Part shown: positions 49,170 through 55,555 of the stretch, piece by piece
Layout: each line of letters begins with the position of its first letter
How positions within the stretch are numbered: the stretch's first letter is position 1
Origin: Prevotella sp.
Lineage (GTDB): Bacteria > Bacteroidota > Bacteroidia > Bacteroidales > Bacteroidaceae
DNA: 55,555 bases
Assembly: GCA_017449025.1 (NCBI GenBank)
Contig: JAFSKJ010000101.1
Coordinates: 1-55,555, forward strand
Reading direction: 5' to 3'
Position numbers and translations under genes: made by a program
The notes under the pieces: generated by a model
Seen by the model: only the letters and a program-made list of their open reading frames with translations
What the model was told of the DNA's origin: nothing
Database searches by the model: none

Positions 49170-49880
49170 ATGAAAAAAAGAATACTGTGGGCCTTACTTC
49201 TGTTAGTCTTTGCAACATGGACTGAAGCCCAGACATATAGTGGGATGCATAAGTACGACGGGGAACATCGGAACGAACTGTCGGGCTACCTGATGGGAGG
49301 CAACAATGTGGTGAGCGACGCCTTCTTCGGAGTGGAACTTTCCTATCAGAGGCATCTGTCCGACCGCTGGCACATAGGCGCCGACGCCCAGGCTCAGTGG
49401 GGCAAGAAACTCTACAGCGTAGACGTGCAGGGCGGCTACCGGCTGCCGGTTAAGTGGATGGACTTCTATGTGGATGGAAAACTCATGTATAATCGCTACA
49501 GTCGCTGGCATACCAACGAGACCATAGGCAACCTCTCGCTGACATGGGAGACTCCTTATTTCCAGTTGCGCATTGGTGAGTCGCTCATCACCATGCAAGT
49601 GCTGCATTTCCGCTACACTGAGCCGCTGACCTTTACCTTCGGCACAAGTGTGAACATACGTCCGAGGTGGAATCCGTGGAATATCGGGCTTTTCTTCCGC
49701 AACTACGACGACTTCTACTACGAGAACTGGAACATCAACTGGGGCTTGAGCTTCTATGCCAAGCTGACAAAGGATATGCAGCTGTTCGGCCAGTTCAACA
49801 TCCGTCCTGCTGGCAGCATGAGCCAGTTGGCAAGTAAATACGAGACATCGGGCAAGTTAGGAATAAAATATGTTTGGTAA
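49170..49880 (+). CDS. Outer-membrane beta-barrel-like protein
   Basis: 236 residues from the ATG at 49170; an ATG at 49164 also fits. After a signal peptide (MKKRILWALLLLVFATWTEA) the sequence alternates amphipathic strands (LSGYLMGGNNVVSDAFFGVE, WNIGLFFRNYDDFYYENWNI, DMQLFGQFNIRPAG) and ends in GIKYVW, a terminal aromatic typical of barrels inserted by the Bam machinery. No named family is recognised. It is followed one base later by the metallophosphoesterase ATG (TAATATG), so the two are coupled. Confidence 0.72.
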   Translation: MKKRILWALLLLVFATWTEAQTYSGMHKYDGEHRNELSGYLMGGNNVVSDAFFGVELSYQRHLSDRWHIGADAQAQWGKKLYSVDVQGGYRLPVKWMDFYVDGKLMYNRYSRWHTNETIGNLSLTWETPYFQLRIGESLITMQVLHFRYTEPLTFTFGTSVNIRPRWNPWNIGLFFRNYDDFYYENWNINWGLSFYAKLTKDMQLFGQFNIRPAGSMSQLASKYETSGKLGIKYVW

Positions 49881-49881
49881 T

Positions 49882-50940
49882 ATGAAAAAGTCTGAATACA
49901 TCTTACTCATCACCCTTCACCTCTCACTTGTCACTCTTCTCGCCTCCTGTGAGAAGGTGAGTCCCATAGGTGTGCTCGTAGCGGGCACAAGCGTGGAAGA
50001 CCGTGTGAAGATGTCTAACATCTATTTCCAGAAGCAAAAGGCTGAATTTACCCACTTCTCCGTGGATGCCGATGAATACACATTCCTGGTTGGAGCAGAC
50101 AGCCACATGACCACTGATGCCGGACGCATGGAAGAGATGTTCCAGATTGGGTTGGACAACAACGACCTGTTGTATGCCCATCTGGGCGACATTGCCGACA
50201 CCAAGACCGAGTACTATGTGAATCTGGATAATGTAATAAGAAAGTATAAGAAGAAATACGCCCAGAAGTATTATCGTGAAATCTATATTGGCGAAGACGA
50301 TAATGAATTTCAGTTGAACAGCGACAAATACTATCTCTATGAAGACACCGTTAATATTAAACTATACGATGTCGAGTCGGTGCCGCTGCCGTTCTTCCCT
50401 GTGGTTGGCAATCACGACATCACCCATAATGGCTGGGCGCTGTGGTCGAACATCTTCCATTCGTCATTCTATAGTTTCTATGTCAGCGTTGCAACGGAGG
50501 GACATAAATCCTATTATGACCATTTCATCTTCCTCGATACGGCCAGTGGCACGCTTGGGCAGGAACAGGTGGACCTGATCGAGGCCGACGTGTTGGATGA
50601 CAAGATGTTTGAACAATATGGCATCTACAACCGACACACCTTTGTGTTCAGTCACACCAACATCTTCCGCCCATCGTCGTTGCAGTTTGCCTCCACCTTC
50701 CCCCGCGAAGAGACGTTCTTCTTGCTTAACCAGTTTGCCGAGTGGAATGCCACTATTGTATTCTGCGGCCACGTGCATAAGTGGGACGAGCAGGAAGTTG
50801 GCGGTGTCCGCTACATCACCCTCGACTCCATGAGCGAGCGCAACAGTCCCAAGCCGGGCGACTACCTTGTCCGCATCCACGTCAAGAGAGACGGTACGCT
50901 CTCGTGGGAACGGGTTCGCATGAATTATACGGTTAAATAA
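49882..50940 (+). CDS. Calcineurin-like metallophosphoesterase lipoprotein
   Basis: 352 residues. A lipoprotein signal peptide with lipobox TLLASC precedes a phosphoesterase domain. Metal motifs appear in order: GADSHM (D-x-H), HLGDIAD (GD), VVGNHDITHN (GNHD), VFSHTN and FCGHVHKWDE (GHxH). All metal ligands are present, so activity is likely on a phosphodiester or phosphomonoester at the envelope. Substrate unknown. It lies between the barrel protein gene (1 bp) and a small secreted protein gene (6 bp). Confidence 0.85.
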   Translation: MKKSEYILLITLHLSLVTLLASCEKVSPIGVLVAGTSVEDRVKMSNIYFQKQKAEFTHFSVDADEYTFLVGADSHMTTDAGRMEEMFQIGLDNNDLLYAHLGDIADTKTEYYVNLDNVIRKYKKKYAQKYYREIYIGEDDNEFQLNSDKYYLYEDTVNIKLYDVESVPLPFFPVVGNHDITHNGWALWSNIFHSSFYSFYVSVATEGHKSYYDHFIFLDTASGTLGQEQVDLIEADVLDDKMFEQYGIYNRHTFVFSHTNIFRPSSLQFASTFPREETFFLLNQFAEWNATIVFCGHVHKWDEQEVGGVRYITLDSMSERNSPKPGDYLVRIHVKRDGTLSWERVRMNYTVK

Positions 50941-50946
50941 AAAACA

Positions 50947-51324
50947 ATGATAAAGAATCTTTTCACCTCAATTATTTCCATCCTTGCAGCCACAACGATG
51001 TGGGCACAGGACGAGGTTGTTGACTTCACATTACAGAACCTGACGAATGCAGAGAGCGTTGCCAGCATTGAGGGCACTGGGTGCACCGTCGGTTTCACCA
51101 ATGCCAAGTGGTACGACAACGGTAGCGCCATCCGCGTGTACAACGGCGGTTCGATGACCGTCATTTCAACGAACAATGCCGCCATCGAGAGCATCACGCT
51201 GACACTGATGGAGGAGGTGCTCGACATGGCACAGTCGCCCGCCGCAAAGAACGACACGACGCACTTCTGGTACGACGACGTGCAGTTCAAGATTGATAGG
51301 TGCGACGGGAAATGCTATTTGTAA
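50947..51324 (+). CDS. Small secreted protein, possibly a truncated surface protein
   Basis: 125 residues. A signal peptide (MIKNLFTSIISILAATTMWA) is followed by a beta-rich stretch (VVDFTLQNLTNAESVASIEG, GSAIRVYNGGSMTVISTNNA) of the type found at the start of much longer Bacteroidales secreted proteins. It ends abruptly in CDGKCYL and overlaps the end of the convergent glycosidase gene by 10 bp. The last residues may therefore be out-of-context sequence after a deletion. Function unknown. Confidence 0.6.
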   Translation: MIKNLFTSIISILAATTMWAQDEVVDFTLQNLTNAESVASIEGTGCTVGFTNAKWYDNGSAIRVYNGGSMTVISTNNAAIESITLTLMEEVLDMAQSPAAKNDTTHFWYDDVQFKIDRCDGKCYL

Positions 51325-53099
51325 TCGTATAATCTTACGTGCAGTATCTTCCATTCCCCGCAGGCTATGCGGACGTGGCGGCCTTGATGGTCCTGGTCGC
51401 CATTCTGTCGGCGCAGATAGTGCATCTGTCCTTGTCTGTCAACACTCACCTCGTCGACACTGGCTATGCCCTTGCGACTGCCTTGGAATAAGTCGCTTTT
51501 CGCCTTGCTGTGGTCGGTGGAATCGCCTGCTGCCACGAATCCGTCTTCGCCAAGCACCTGTTGCTTTTCGTGTGCTTTTTCGTAGGCCGACGCAAACGTC
51601 ACGACAACGCCTGTTCCCGCCACTATATAATCGTTGTTGGCAAGTTTCAACAGTATGGCACCGCCTTCGGGCCATGTAGAGCCGTCAGTGGCGCGAGGGT
51701 CCCAAGGCAGGGTATAGTAGTGGCGGCAGGTGATGACCATATCGTCGTCCGCGATGATTCTTTCCTTGTCTTCTTGGTCAAAGAGAAGCCCCCATGAGGC
51801 CCCCTCCCGACCTCCAGCCCCCCAACCCCCTAAAGGGGGAGTGACAGCGCATCCATTAGCTCCCCCTTTAGGGGGCTGGGGGGCTTGGGGGGCTACTTGA
51901 CGCATGAGGGCGTAGGCTTTCGCCACGCTTTCCGTCTCTTGCGGTGATGCCTGGTCGATGGCGAATGGCGAGAAACCGAGGGCGTTGTGCTCGCCGAAGG
52001 CATAGAGAGCGCGGGCTCCGCTGTTCTCGCAGCAACGGCTTTCTGGTATGAAGAGCTGGTTGTTTGGCAGGTCATATTGTGCTGCCCAACCCTTGAAGCC
52101 TGTATCGTAGATGTCGGGAGCCAGGCAGAGCAGTTGCGGAGCGCCACAATGCCACAGGTCGATGAGGTGCGCCAACGGCCCTGCTGACGGGTATTGTCCG
52201 GGCATCCGGCCACGACTGTTCATAGCCGCATTCACATAGAGAGGCATCTGGGTATAACGGCGGGCAGTCTCGCACAGCCTGCCCACATACTTGGCATAGT
52301 TGTAGGCCATGAATATCTCGTCGGTATAAATGTCGTCGCCAAACACTTCGGTCCATGAAGCCCCCTCCCGACCTCCAGCCCCCCAACCCCCTAAAGGGGG
52401 AGTGACAGCGCATCCATTAGCTCCCCCTTTAGGGGGCTGGGGGGCTTGGGGGGCTAACCTTTCCTTCATCCACGGGTGCAGGGTCTTCCGGTTCTTCTTC
52501 AGATAGCTGATAAGCTCTTGTGGCACACCTTTCTTATATACATCGTTTGCCAAAGGCGAGTGGTCGCGGGCGTCTTCCAGCATGCCAATCTCGTTCTCCA
52601 CCTGAATCATCGTCACCACGTCGCTGCCTGTCTCGCTGATGTGCCTTACCAGCGCCTCGAACGCCTTGTTGTCTGCCTGAAACACCTGTTCTGAAAAGCA
52701 ACTGGCTATCTCTAATGGCTTGCCCTGCTTCGTCCTGGCCCGAGGAAATCGCTTGGTGTCCTGTTTGAACCATAGCGGCGCATAGCACGACATGGAGTTC
52801 TTCCACGCGCCAAACCACAGGAACACCACCTTCAGCTGCAGGTCGCGTGCCTGGCTCACGGTGCGGTCGATGAGGGTATAGTCGAAGTTTCCTTCCGTGG
52901 GCTCCATCAGCTCCCAATAGGCAGGCACCAATACCGTGTTCAGTCCAAGCGCCTTCATGCGTGGCATCACCTCGTCTATATCCTCTACACTTGTGGCAGC
53001 CGAGTTGCTCAGCTCACCACCTAAGATTCTCTCCCTTGTCTGAGTCCACCCAGTCAGGGAAATCATCAATGCCGTTATGACAACAGACAGTCTTCTCAT
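51315..53099 (-). CDS. Secreted GH35/GH42-like glycosidase carrying two repeat insertions
   Basis: 594 residues. A signal peptide (MRRLSVVITALMISLTGW) is followed by a TIM barrel of the GH35/42-like type with a C-terminal DUF5597-style domain. LNTVLVPAYWELMEPTEG starts the barrel, VTMIQVENEIGML carries the acid/base Glu and LFIPESR the nucleophile Glu. Two near-identical 34-residue inserts (beginning APQAPQPPKGG and ending GGREGASW) are encoded by repeat copies at 52360-52455 and 51799-51894. Removing them restores a normal-looking alignment. Whether the inserts are tolerated loops is untested. Convergent with the small secreted protein gene (10-bp overlap). Confidence 0.82.
   Translation of the reverse strand: MRRLSVVITALMISLTGWTQTRERILGGELSNSAATSVEDIDEVMPRMKALGLNTVLVPAYWELMEPTEGNFDYTLIDRTVSQARDLQLKVVFLWFGAWKNSMSCYAPLWFKQDTKRFPRARTKQGKPLEIASCFSEQVFQADNKAFEALVRHISETGSDVVTMIQVENEIGMLEDARDHSPLANDVYKKGVPQELISYLKKNRKTLHPWMKERLAPQAPQPPKGGANGCAVTPPLGGWGAGGREGASWTEVFGDDIYTDEIFMAYNYAKYVGRLCETARRYTQMPLYVNAAMNSRGRMPGQYPSAGPLAHLIDLWHCGAPQLLCLAPDIYDTGFKGWAAQYDLPNNQLFIPESRCCENSGARALYAFGEHNALGFSPFAIDQASPQETESVAKAYALMRQVAPQAPQPPKGGANGCAVTPPLGGWGAGGREGASWGLLFDQEDKERIIADDDMVITCRHYYTLPWDPRATDGSTWPEGGAILLKLANNDYIVAGTGVVVTFASAYEKAHEKQQVLGEDGFVAAGDSTDHSKAKSDLFQGSRKGIASVDEVSVDRQGQMHYLRRQNGDQDHQGRHVRIACGEWKILHVRLYDYK
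51799..51894. repeat. GC-rich palindromic repeat, copy 1 (in frame in the GH35/42-like gene)
   Basis: Arms AGCCCCCCAACCCCCTAAAG and CTTTAGGGGGCTGGGGGGCT (with flanking bases) form a long imperfect hairpin around a centre containing GTGACAGCGCATCCATTAG. It matches copy 2 at 52360-52455 essentially base for base. It is read in frame by the host gene, downstream of the nucleophile motif. Confidence 0.85.
52360..52455. repeat. GC-rich palindromic repeat, copy 2 (in frame in the GH35/42-like gene)
   Basis: Same 96-base element and same orientation as copy 1, inserted about 560 bases away in the same gene and again in frame. It lies between the acid/base and nucleophile regions of the barrel. The host protein gains 34 residues rich in Pro and Gly. 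Confidence 0.85.
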
Positions 53100-53126
53100 G
53101 TTCGTTTTCAGCTGTGGCGTTACATC

Positions 53127-54902
53127 TTAGAACGATATGGCAAACGAGCCGCCGACAGTGATATAGTGCATGTTCTTCGAGCGTTCGAACACTTGAGGGT
53201 CGAGCTTCACATCCATCGTCTCAAAGAGTGCACCCAGGTCAGGGGCCGTCACTTTCATAAAGCGCAGGGGGTCGTAAGTCAACTTGAATTTCTTCTTGGA
53301 GAAGTCGTAGTCCACGAAGGCCTTCCACAGGAAGTTCGACTTGTGCCTATACGTCAGCGACAATCCCGTGCCGAAGGTGGTGGAATTGTTGCCGCCCAGC
53401 GTCAGGTAGTCCCACTCTATGTCATATTTTTCACCATCCCTGAGATTGCTGATAGAAAGGTCCGACAGCTCGCCATTGTCAAACACTATGTGGGTGTCCA
53501 TATTCTTGGTAGTGCCCTTATAGGCGGCATTGATGTCAAGTTCCTGAGTCATCGTGCGACCCGCGAGAAACTTCGTGCCCAACGAGAAGCGGCGGCTCAG
53601 TGGCAGGTTAAGATAGAGGCCGACATTGGCAGAGAACTCCGTCAGGTGGTCGCTCTCCACAGTAATTTCCTCATCGCTGATGATACCGTTCAGGAGTCCG
53701 TCGACATGCTCCTCGGTCACGGGCGTCGGCGAGAACATGTTATACCAGTCGTTAATAGTCTGTATGGTCATGTCGCGGTCTTCATGGGCTATGCCTATGA
53801 AGTCGCTCCAGCCCTTGGCGGTCATAGCCCTCACGCGCAGGCGTCCGCCTATGCCCACGTATTTGTTGAAGAAGTAGGCACCCTCGGCATCTACCGCCGT
53901 GGCTGTATGGAAGTCTATTTTGAGCCTCTCGTCGTCTTCAACATCAAAGTCCAGATCCTCGGAGTTCTTCAAGTTCTCATATCCGAAGTCGAGGCTCTTG
54001 GAACCGAAGCTCATGCCCATTGAGATGGCGAAGAACGACGGGTTGTCGCTGAACCCCTGCAAGTCGTTGCGTAGCAGACCACGGCCCTTGAAAAGCACGT
54101 CGCCCAGGGCATAGCCCAGCTCTGTCGACATGATACCGATGCCGGCACCAGACAGCACGTCGCTTATCCAGTGGCGGTTGTTAAGAATGCGCATCACACC
54201 CGTGGCAGTGGCTACGCCGTAGCCTGCCACGGAAAACCAGGGCGAGCGCGTCAGGCCGTACTCCTTGTGCAGAATGGTGGCACCAACAAACGAGGTGGCG
54301 GTGTGGCCTGAGGGCCACGAGTTGGCAGTAGAGCCGTCGGGGCGCATCTCACTGGCTGTGTACTTGATGCCGTTGACAAAGGCGGCCATGATGGCATACG
54401 ACATCAGCGACGACCCCAACAGGCGACCCCAGTCGCTGCGTCCCTCGTAGCCGCCCAACTTCAATCCAACCGTCATCACAGGGCCAAAGTACTGCGTATA
54501 GTCGTCTATGCCTGTCTTGAAGTTAGTAATCAGTCGGGTATTGCTGTGCGGATTCTTATAGTCCTGGCGGAACAAGGCCTTTTCACTCTTGATAATCCAT
54601 CCGGCAGCGAATACGGGTATGCCCACAAAGCTCAGGTCGTCCATCACCTTATAGGGCTTCACGTTGTCATTTGTGCGCATCCACGTCCAGTTCTTTCCTG
54701 CCGACGCGTCAACCCTTTCCTGTGCTACGAAAGCATTGTCACCCTGCCGCAATTCCAGCTCAGGGTGGTAAGAGCCGTTTGTTTCGTATGTCAGTCGAGG
54801 CTCCATTGCGGGCGTTGCCAGTTTCATAGCATTGTCAGCCCTTGCCTGTAAACACATTGCAGCCATCATGGCGGCTGCGGCCATCAGTAAACACTTTCTC
54901 AT
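53127..54902 (-). CDS. PAP2-family phosphatase fused to an outer-membrane barrel-like domain
   Basis: 591 residues from the ATG at 54902; an ATG at 54917 is also in frame. A signal peptide (MRKCLLMAAAAMMAAMCLQA) and a linker lead to the PAP2 domain: KYTASEMRPDGS (first motif), NSWPSGHTATSF (PSGH) and RILNNRHWISDVLSGAG (third motif with catalytic His). Residues about 290-591 are strand-rich with alternating patterns and end in GGSFAISF, an outer-membrane barrel-like C-terminus. PAP2 enzymes remove phosphate from lipids such as lipid A or undecaprenyl diphosphate. A phosphatase tied to a barrel would act at the outer membrane. It has its own promoter and a repeat-derived leader. Confidence 0.8.
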   Translation of the reverse strand: MRKCLLMAAAAMMAAMCLQARADNAMKLATPAMEPRLTYETNGSYHPELELRQGDNAFVAQERVDASAGKNWTWMRTNDNVKPYKVMDDLSFVGIPVFAAGWIIKSEKALFRQDYKNPHSNTRLITNFKTGIDDYTQYFGPVMTVGLKLGGYEGRSDWGRLLGSSLMSYAIMAAFVNGIKYTASEMRPDGSTANSWPSGHTATSFVGATILHKEYGLTRSPWFSVAGYGVATATGVMRILNNRHWISDVLSGAGIGIMSTELGYALGDVLFKGRGLLRNDLQGFSDNPSFFAISMGMSFGSKSLDFGYENLKNSEDLDFDVEDDERLKIDFHTATAVDAEGAYFFNKYVGIGGRLRVRAMTAKGWSDFIGIAHEDRDMTIQTINDWYNMFSPTPVTEEHVDGLLNGIISDEEITVESDHLTEFSANVGLYLNLPLSRRFSLGTKFLAGRTMTQELDINAAYKGTTKNMDTHIVFDNGELSDLSISNLRDGEKYDIEWDYLTLGGNNSTTFGTGLSLTYRHKSNFLWKAFVDYDFSKKKFKLTYDPLRFMKVTAPDLGALFETMDVKLDPQVFERSKNMHYITVGGSFAISF

Positions 54903-54938
54903 TTTTAATATATACATTTTTTAATTCTTCAACAAACC

Positions 54939-55034
54939 AGCCCCCAGCCCCCCAACCCCCCAACCCCCTAAAGGGGGAGTGACAGCGCATCCATTAGCTC
55001 CCCATTTAGGGGGCTGGGGGGCTTGGGGGGGGCT
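54939..55034. repeat. GC-rich palindromic repeat, copy 3 (leader of the PAP2 gene)
   Basis: The same element as at 51799 and 52360, with an extra CCCCAAC unit and one changed base in the arm (CCCCATTTAG). Like copy 1 it is followed on the plus strand by GGCTACTTGACG. It lies wholly between the promoter (55046-55077) and the start codon, so the mRNA leader would fold into a long hairpin. Confidence 0.85.
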
Positions 55035-55045
55035 ACTTGACGTTG

Positions 55046-55077
55046 CAAAGGTAGTTCATTTTGAGCGAAACACCAAA
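55046..55077 (-). promoter_or_regulatory. Promoter of the PAP2-phosphatase gene
   Basis: On the minus strand TTTG (55077-55074) and TACCTTTG (55053-55046) are 20 bases apart, an ideal Bacteroidetes pair. Transcription would start near 55040, just before the repeat that fills the leader. Confidence 0.75.
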
Positions 55078-55252
55078 GGAAAACTTGTTTTTCTTTCTGT
55101 TTGCCTTATATGGGACTTTTCAAACCCATTGTTAACAGGTGTGTCTGAACTCGACGATGCCGAGGCATCAGATAGGGGTAGCCAGCCATACAGCCATGCC
55201 GTAGCACGCCCGTTACCATCACCGTCTTCCCATAAAGCCATAAGCCCCCCAA

Positions 55253-55336
55253 CCTGTCACCCTCCTGTCACCCTCTGTCACCCTCAAACAGGGTGCAAAC
55301 GCTTTGTGGCAGGACATTCTGTCACCCTGACACCCT
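55253..55336. repeat. GGGTGACAG repeat element, right copy
   Basis: Inverted relative to 46921-47003, with the same five CTGTCACCC units and the same AACAGGGTGCAAAC centre. The two copies bracket the 47.0-55.2 kb gene block. The region 55078-55252 upstream holds nothing I can identify. Confidence 0.75.
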
Positions 55337-55359
55337 ATTTCATAAAAAAACTGTAATAT

Positions 55360-55367
55360 TACCTTTG
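55360..55367 (+). promoter_or_regulatory. -7 box reading into the right-end repeat
   Basis: TACCTTTG, 31 bases before an ATG that opens only 15 codons. No -33 TTTG at the right distance. Possibly the promoter of a gene that was cut by the repeats. Confidence 0.4.
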
Positions 55368-55398
55368 CCCCGCGCCGGGCACCACCACTATTTTTACA

Positions 55399-55446
55399 AT
55401 GCAAAAGAAATCACAATTCATTGTACCGACAAACCTTTTGCACTGA
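55399..55446 (+). other. 15-codon ORF after a promoter box
   Basis: ATG at 55399 reads MQKKSQFIVPTNLLH and stops. It could be the N-terminal stump of a lost gene or a leader peptide, since a stable hairpin (AGACGCT-GAA-AGCGTCT, 55464-55480) follows. Too short to judge. Confidence 0.25.
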
Positions 55447-55496
55447 GCTACGGTTGAAAAAAGAGACGCTGAAAGCGTCTTCGCTCAATAAAAAAA

Positions 55497-55555
55497 TCCG
55501 TGCTGTGCGGTTGAACAGCAGTATGACCGCAACGCGGTCACCTCTAAATAACCGG
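55497..55555 (-). repeat. 59-bp repeat, right copy (inverted partner at 81-139)
   Basis: Exact inverted match to 81-139, continuing to the last base of the window, so the real repeat may extend further. A separate 7-bp hairpin with a GAA triloop lies just before it (55464-55480). Confidence 0.85.

Noticed and set aside
55253-55404. A small minus-strand ORF containing the DRMSCHKAFAPCLRVTEGDR-like translation
   Set aside because: It is read-through of the GGGTGACAG repeat and also arises from the other copy at 46921-47003.

Overview
The window reads as a chromosome segment of a Bacteroidales bacterium, most likely Prevotella-like. The reasons are the promoters, which repeatedly show the Bacteroidetes -7 box TAnnTTTG (sometimes with a -33 TTTG or TTG), the absence of consistent Shine-Dalgarno sites, the secreted multi-domain glycosidases, DUF4270 and DUF3826 proteins, a Na+-translocating decarboxylase, and many short palindromic repeats. 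No rRNA, tRNA, CRISPR array, phage or complete insertion sequence was seen.

Layout. (1) 1-390: hairpin-rich repeats and a broken LytTR regulator fragment. (2) 390-15,551, minus strand: a glycan-degradation operon (TIM-barrel isomerase/DUF3826, GH127, beta-helix plus glucuronidase-like fusion, GH43-like/GH2 fusion, GH2 beta-galactosidase). Three of its four junctions are 4-bp ATGA overlaps and the fourth is a 6-bp gap. An ECF sigma factor lies upstream. No SusC/SusD pair is present. (3) 16,155-37,856: mostly housekeeping genes. These are a YhcH-family protein, glycogen branching enzyme, two membrane proteins, hisB, a lipid kinase, an AlkD-like protein, dipeptidyl peptidase III, an AraC-type regulator, a short starch-synthase-like protein, a DUF4270 lipoprotein, an RluA-type pseudouridine synthase, recN, a protease-like TPR protein, an AspT/YidE-type transporter, and decarboxylase gamma, biotin and beta subunits. 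(4) 38,001-45,941, minus strand, visibly more AT-rich: a CXXX-repeat peptide (RiPP) island. (5) 45,942-47,300: a candidate structured RNA, a decayed toxin-antitoxin pair and two repeat elements. (6) 47,315-54,902: a GH2 enzyme, an outer-membrane barrel, a metallophosphoesterase, a small secreted protein, a GH35/42-like glycosidase carrying two in-frame repeat insertions, and a PAP2-phosphatase/barrel fusion. (7) 55,000-55,555: more repeats, ending in an inverted 59-bp copy of bases 81-139.

The most interesting system is in region 4. Two short precursors carry a twin-arginine export signal (SRRxFFK) followed by cysteine exactly every fourth residue (13 and 11 cysteines). They sit with a radical SAM/SPASM enzyme, a second SPASM-type protein that lacks the radical SAM cysteine triad, a small protein I associate with CXXX peptide modification, a Sel1-repeat protein, an SH3/outer-membrane-like protein, a membrane protein, and their own tatA-tatC. 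The simplest reading is that the peptides are modified (probably thioether cross-linked) in the cytoplasm and exported, folded or cross-linked, by a dedicated Tat translocase.

A second theme is repeat invasion of coding sequence. Palindromic repeats lie in frame inside the beta-galactosidase (where a domain is missing) and twice inside the GH35/42-like enzyme. Identifications are from reading the sequence and from memory of the families; no database search was run.
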